From: VGWB01 sp964480945
Lineage (GTDB): Bacteria; Bacteroidota; Ignavibacteria; UBA10030
Length of the DNA: 6,859 bases
NCBI GenBank assembly: GCA_964480945.1
Contig: CAYZRX010000119.1
Location: 1-6,859 of the forward strand
Direction: 5' to 3'
Part shown: piece after piece, positions 6,596-6,859 of the stretch
Layout of the letters: every line of letters begins with the position of its first letter
How positions within the stretch are numbered: position 1 is the stretch's first letter
Notes under the pieces: model-generated
The model's database searches: none
What the model saw: only the letters and a program-made list of their open reading frames with translations
What the model was told of the DNA's origin: nothing
Made by a program: the position numbers and the translations under genes

Positions 6596-6859
6596 TCACT
6601 TCTGGCTTTTGACCAACGCGTTCACACGATCGATCTCACGCTGCGCGCCCGCCCGAAAGGTGGCATCAACCCCCGGCCGCTGGAGGATCATCTTGTACAT
6701 CGTGATGGCTTGGTCGAACTTCGACATTTTCTCGTACGCCTGTCCTGCCATGTAGTAGGAGGTGGAGGCCCAGTCGTTTTTCGTCCGCGTCGTGATGAGG
6801 TAGGGAACCATCAGGAACACCAGGATCGCCAGCTGGTAGTCCCCATTGTAGAAATAAGA
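6596..6859 (-). CDS. TPR repeat protein, C-terminal part (runs off the window)
   Basis: The reading frame is open to the right edge with no start needed inside the window, so this is the last 87 residues of a longer protein. The edge sequence SYFYNGDYQLAILVF followed by SYYMAGQAYEKMSKFDQAITMYKMIL fits successive tetratricopeptide helices (a G-D/K-aromatic-x-x-A-I turn, A-G-x-A-Y-E-K-x-x-x-F-D-x-A). The end, DATFRAGAQREIDRVNALVK, is a typical capping helix. TPR arrays bind partner proteins. Whether this one is periplasmic or cytoplasmic cannot be seen because the N-terminus is missing. A GTG at 6820 lies inside this frame but would cut a TPR unit, so it is not the start. The TGA (6596-6598) overlaps a possible GTG start of the next gene by four bases, or precedes the preferred ATG by 17, so the two are probably co-translated. 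Confidence 0.82.
   Translation of the reverse strand, partial: SYFYNGDYQLAILVFLMVPYLITTRTKNDWASTSYYMAGQAYEKMSKFDQAITMYKMILQRPGVDATFRAGAQREIDRVNALVKSQK

Overview
The window looks like chromosomal core DNA from a fairly GC-rich bacterium. The Obg sequence, the glycine-rich N-terminus in particular, and the gene mix resemble the Bacteroidota/Chlorobiota/Ignavibacteria side of the tree. This is an impression from protein style, not a search result, so the assignment is tentative. I see no insertion sequence, phage gene, CRISPR array, tRNA or rRNA.

Layout. Bases 1-132 are a relatively AT-rich upstream region. A DinG/Rad3-type iron-sulfur DNA helicase runs left to right at 133-2115. It meets a leftward gene for an exported transglutaminase-like protein (2201-3085) across an 85-base convergent gap with no obvious terminator. 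Everything further right is also on the minus strand. In transcription order it is: the C-terminal part of a TPR protein (cut by the window edge, 6859-6596), a two-domain protein of unknown function (6578-5286), the ribosome-associated GTPase Obg (5238-4234), and a FecCD/BtuC-type ABC importer permease (4222-3215). These four are tightly packed, with a 17-base gap or 4-base overlap, then 47-base and 11-base gaps, and probably form one operon. A hairpin-forming inverted repeat lies just past the permease stop, and a 129-base gap then separates the permease from the transglutaminase gene, which has its own strong ribosome binding site.

How the genes relate. Obg links to ribosome assembly and growth control. 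The TPR and unknown proteins are probably its operon partners but have no assigned function. The permease is half of a metal-chelate or cobalamin uptake system whose ATPase and binding protein are not here. DinG is a genome-maintenance helicase with no clear link to its neighbours.

The window is mostly ordinary. I did not find a convincing new system. The points most worth a second look are the unknown two-domain protein next to obg, the orphan FecCD permease read through from obg, and the unusual G-poor obg leader that lacks a Shine-Dalgarno sequence.
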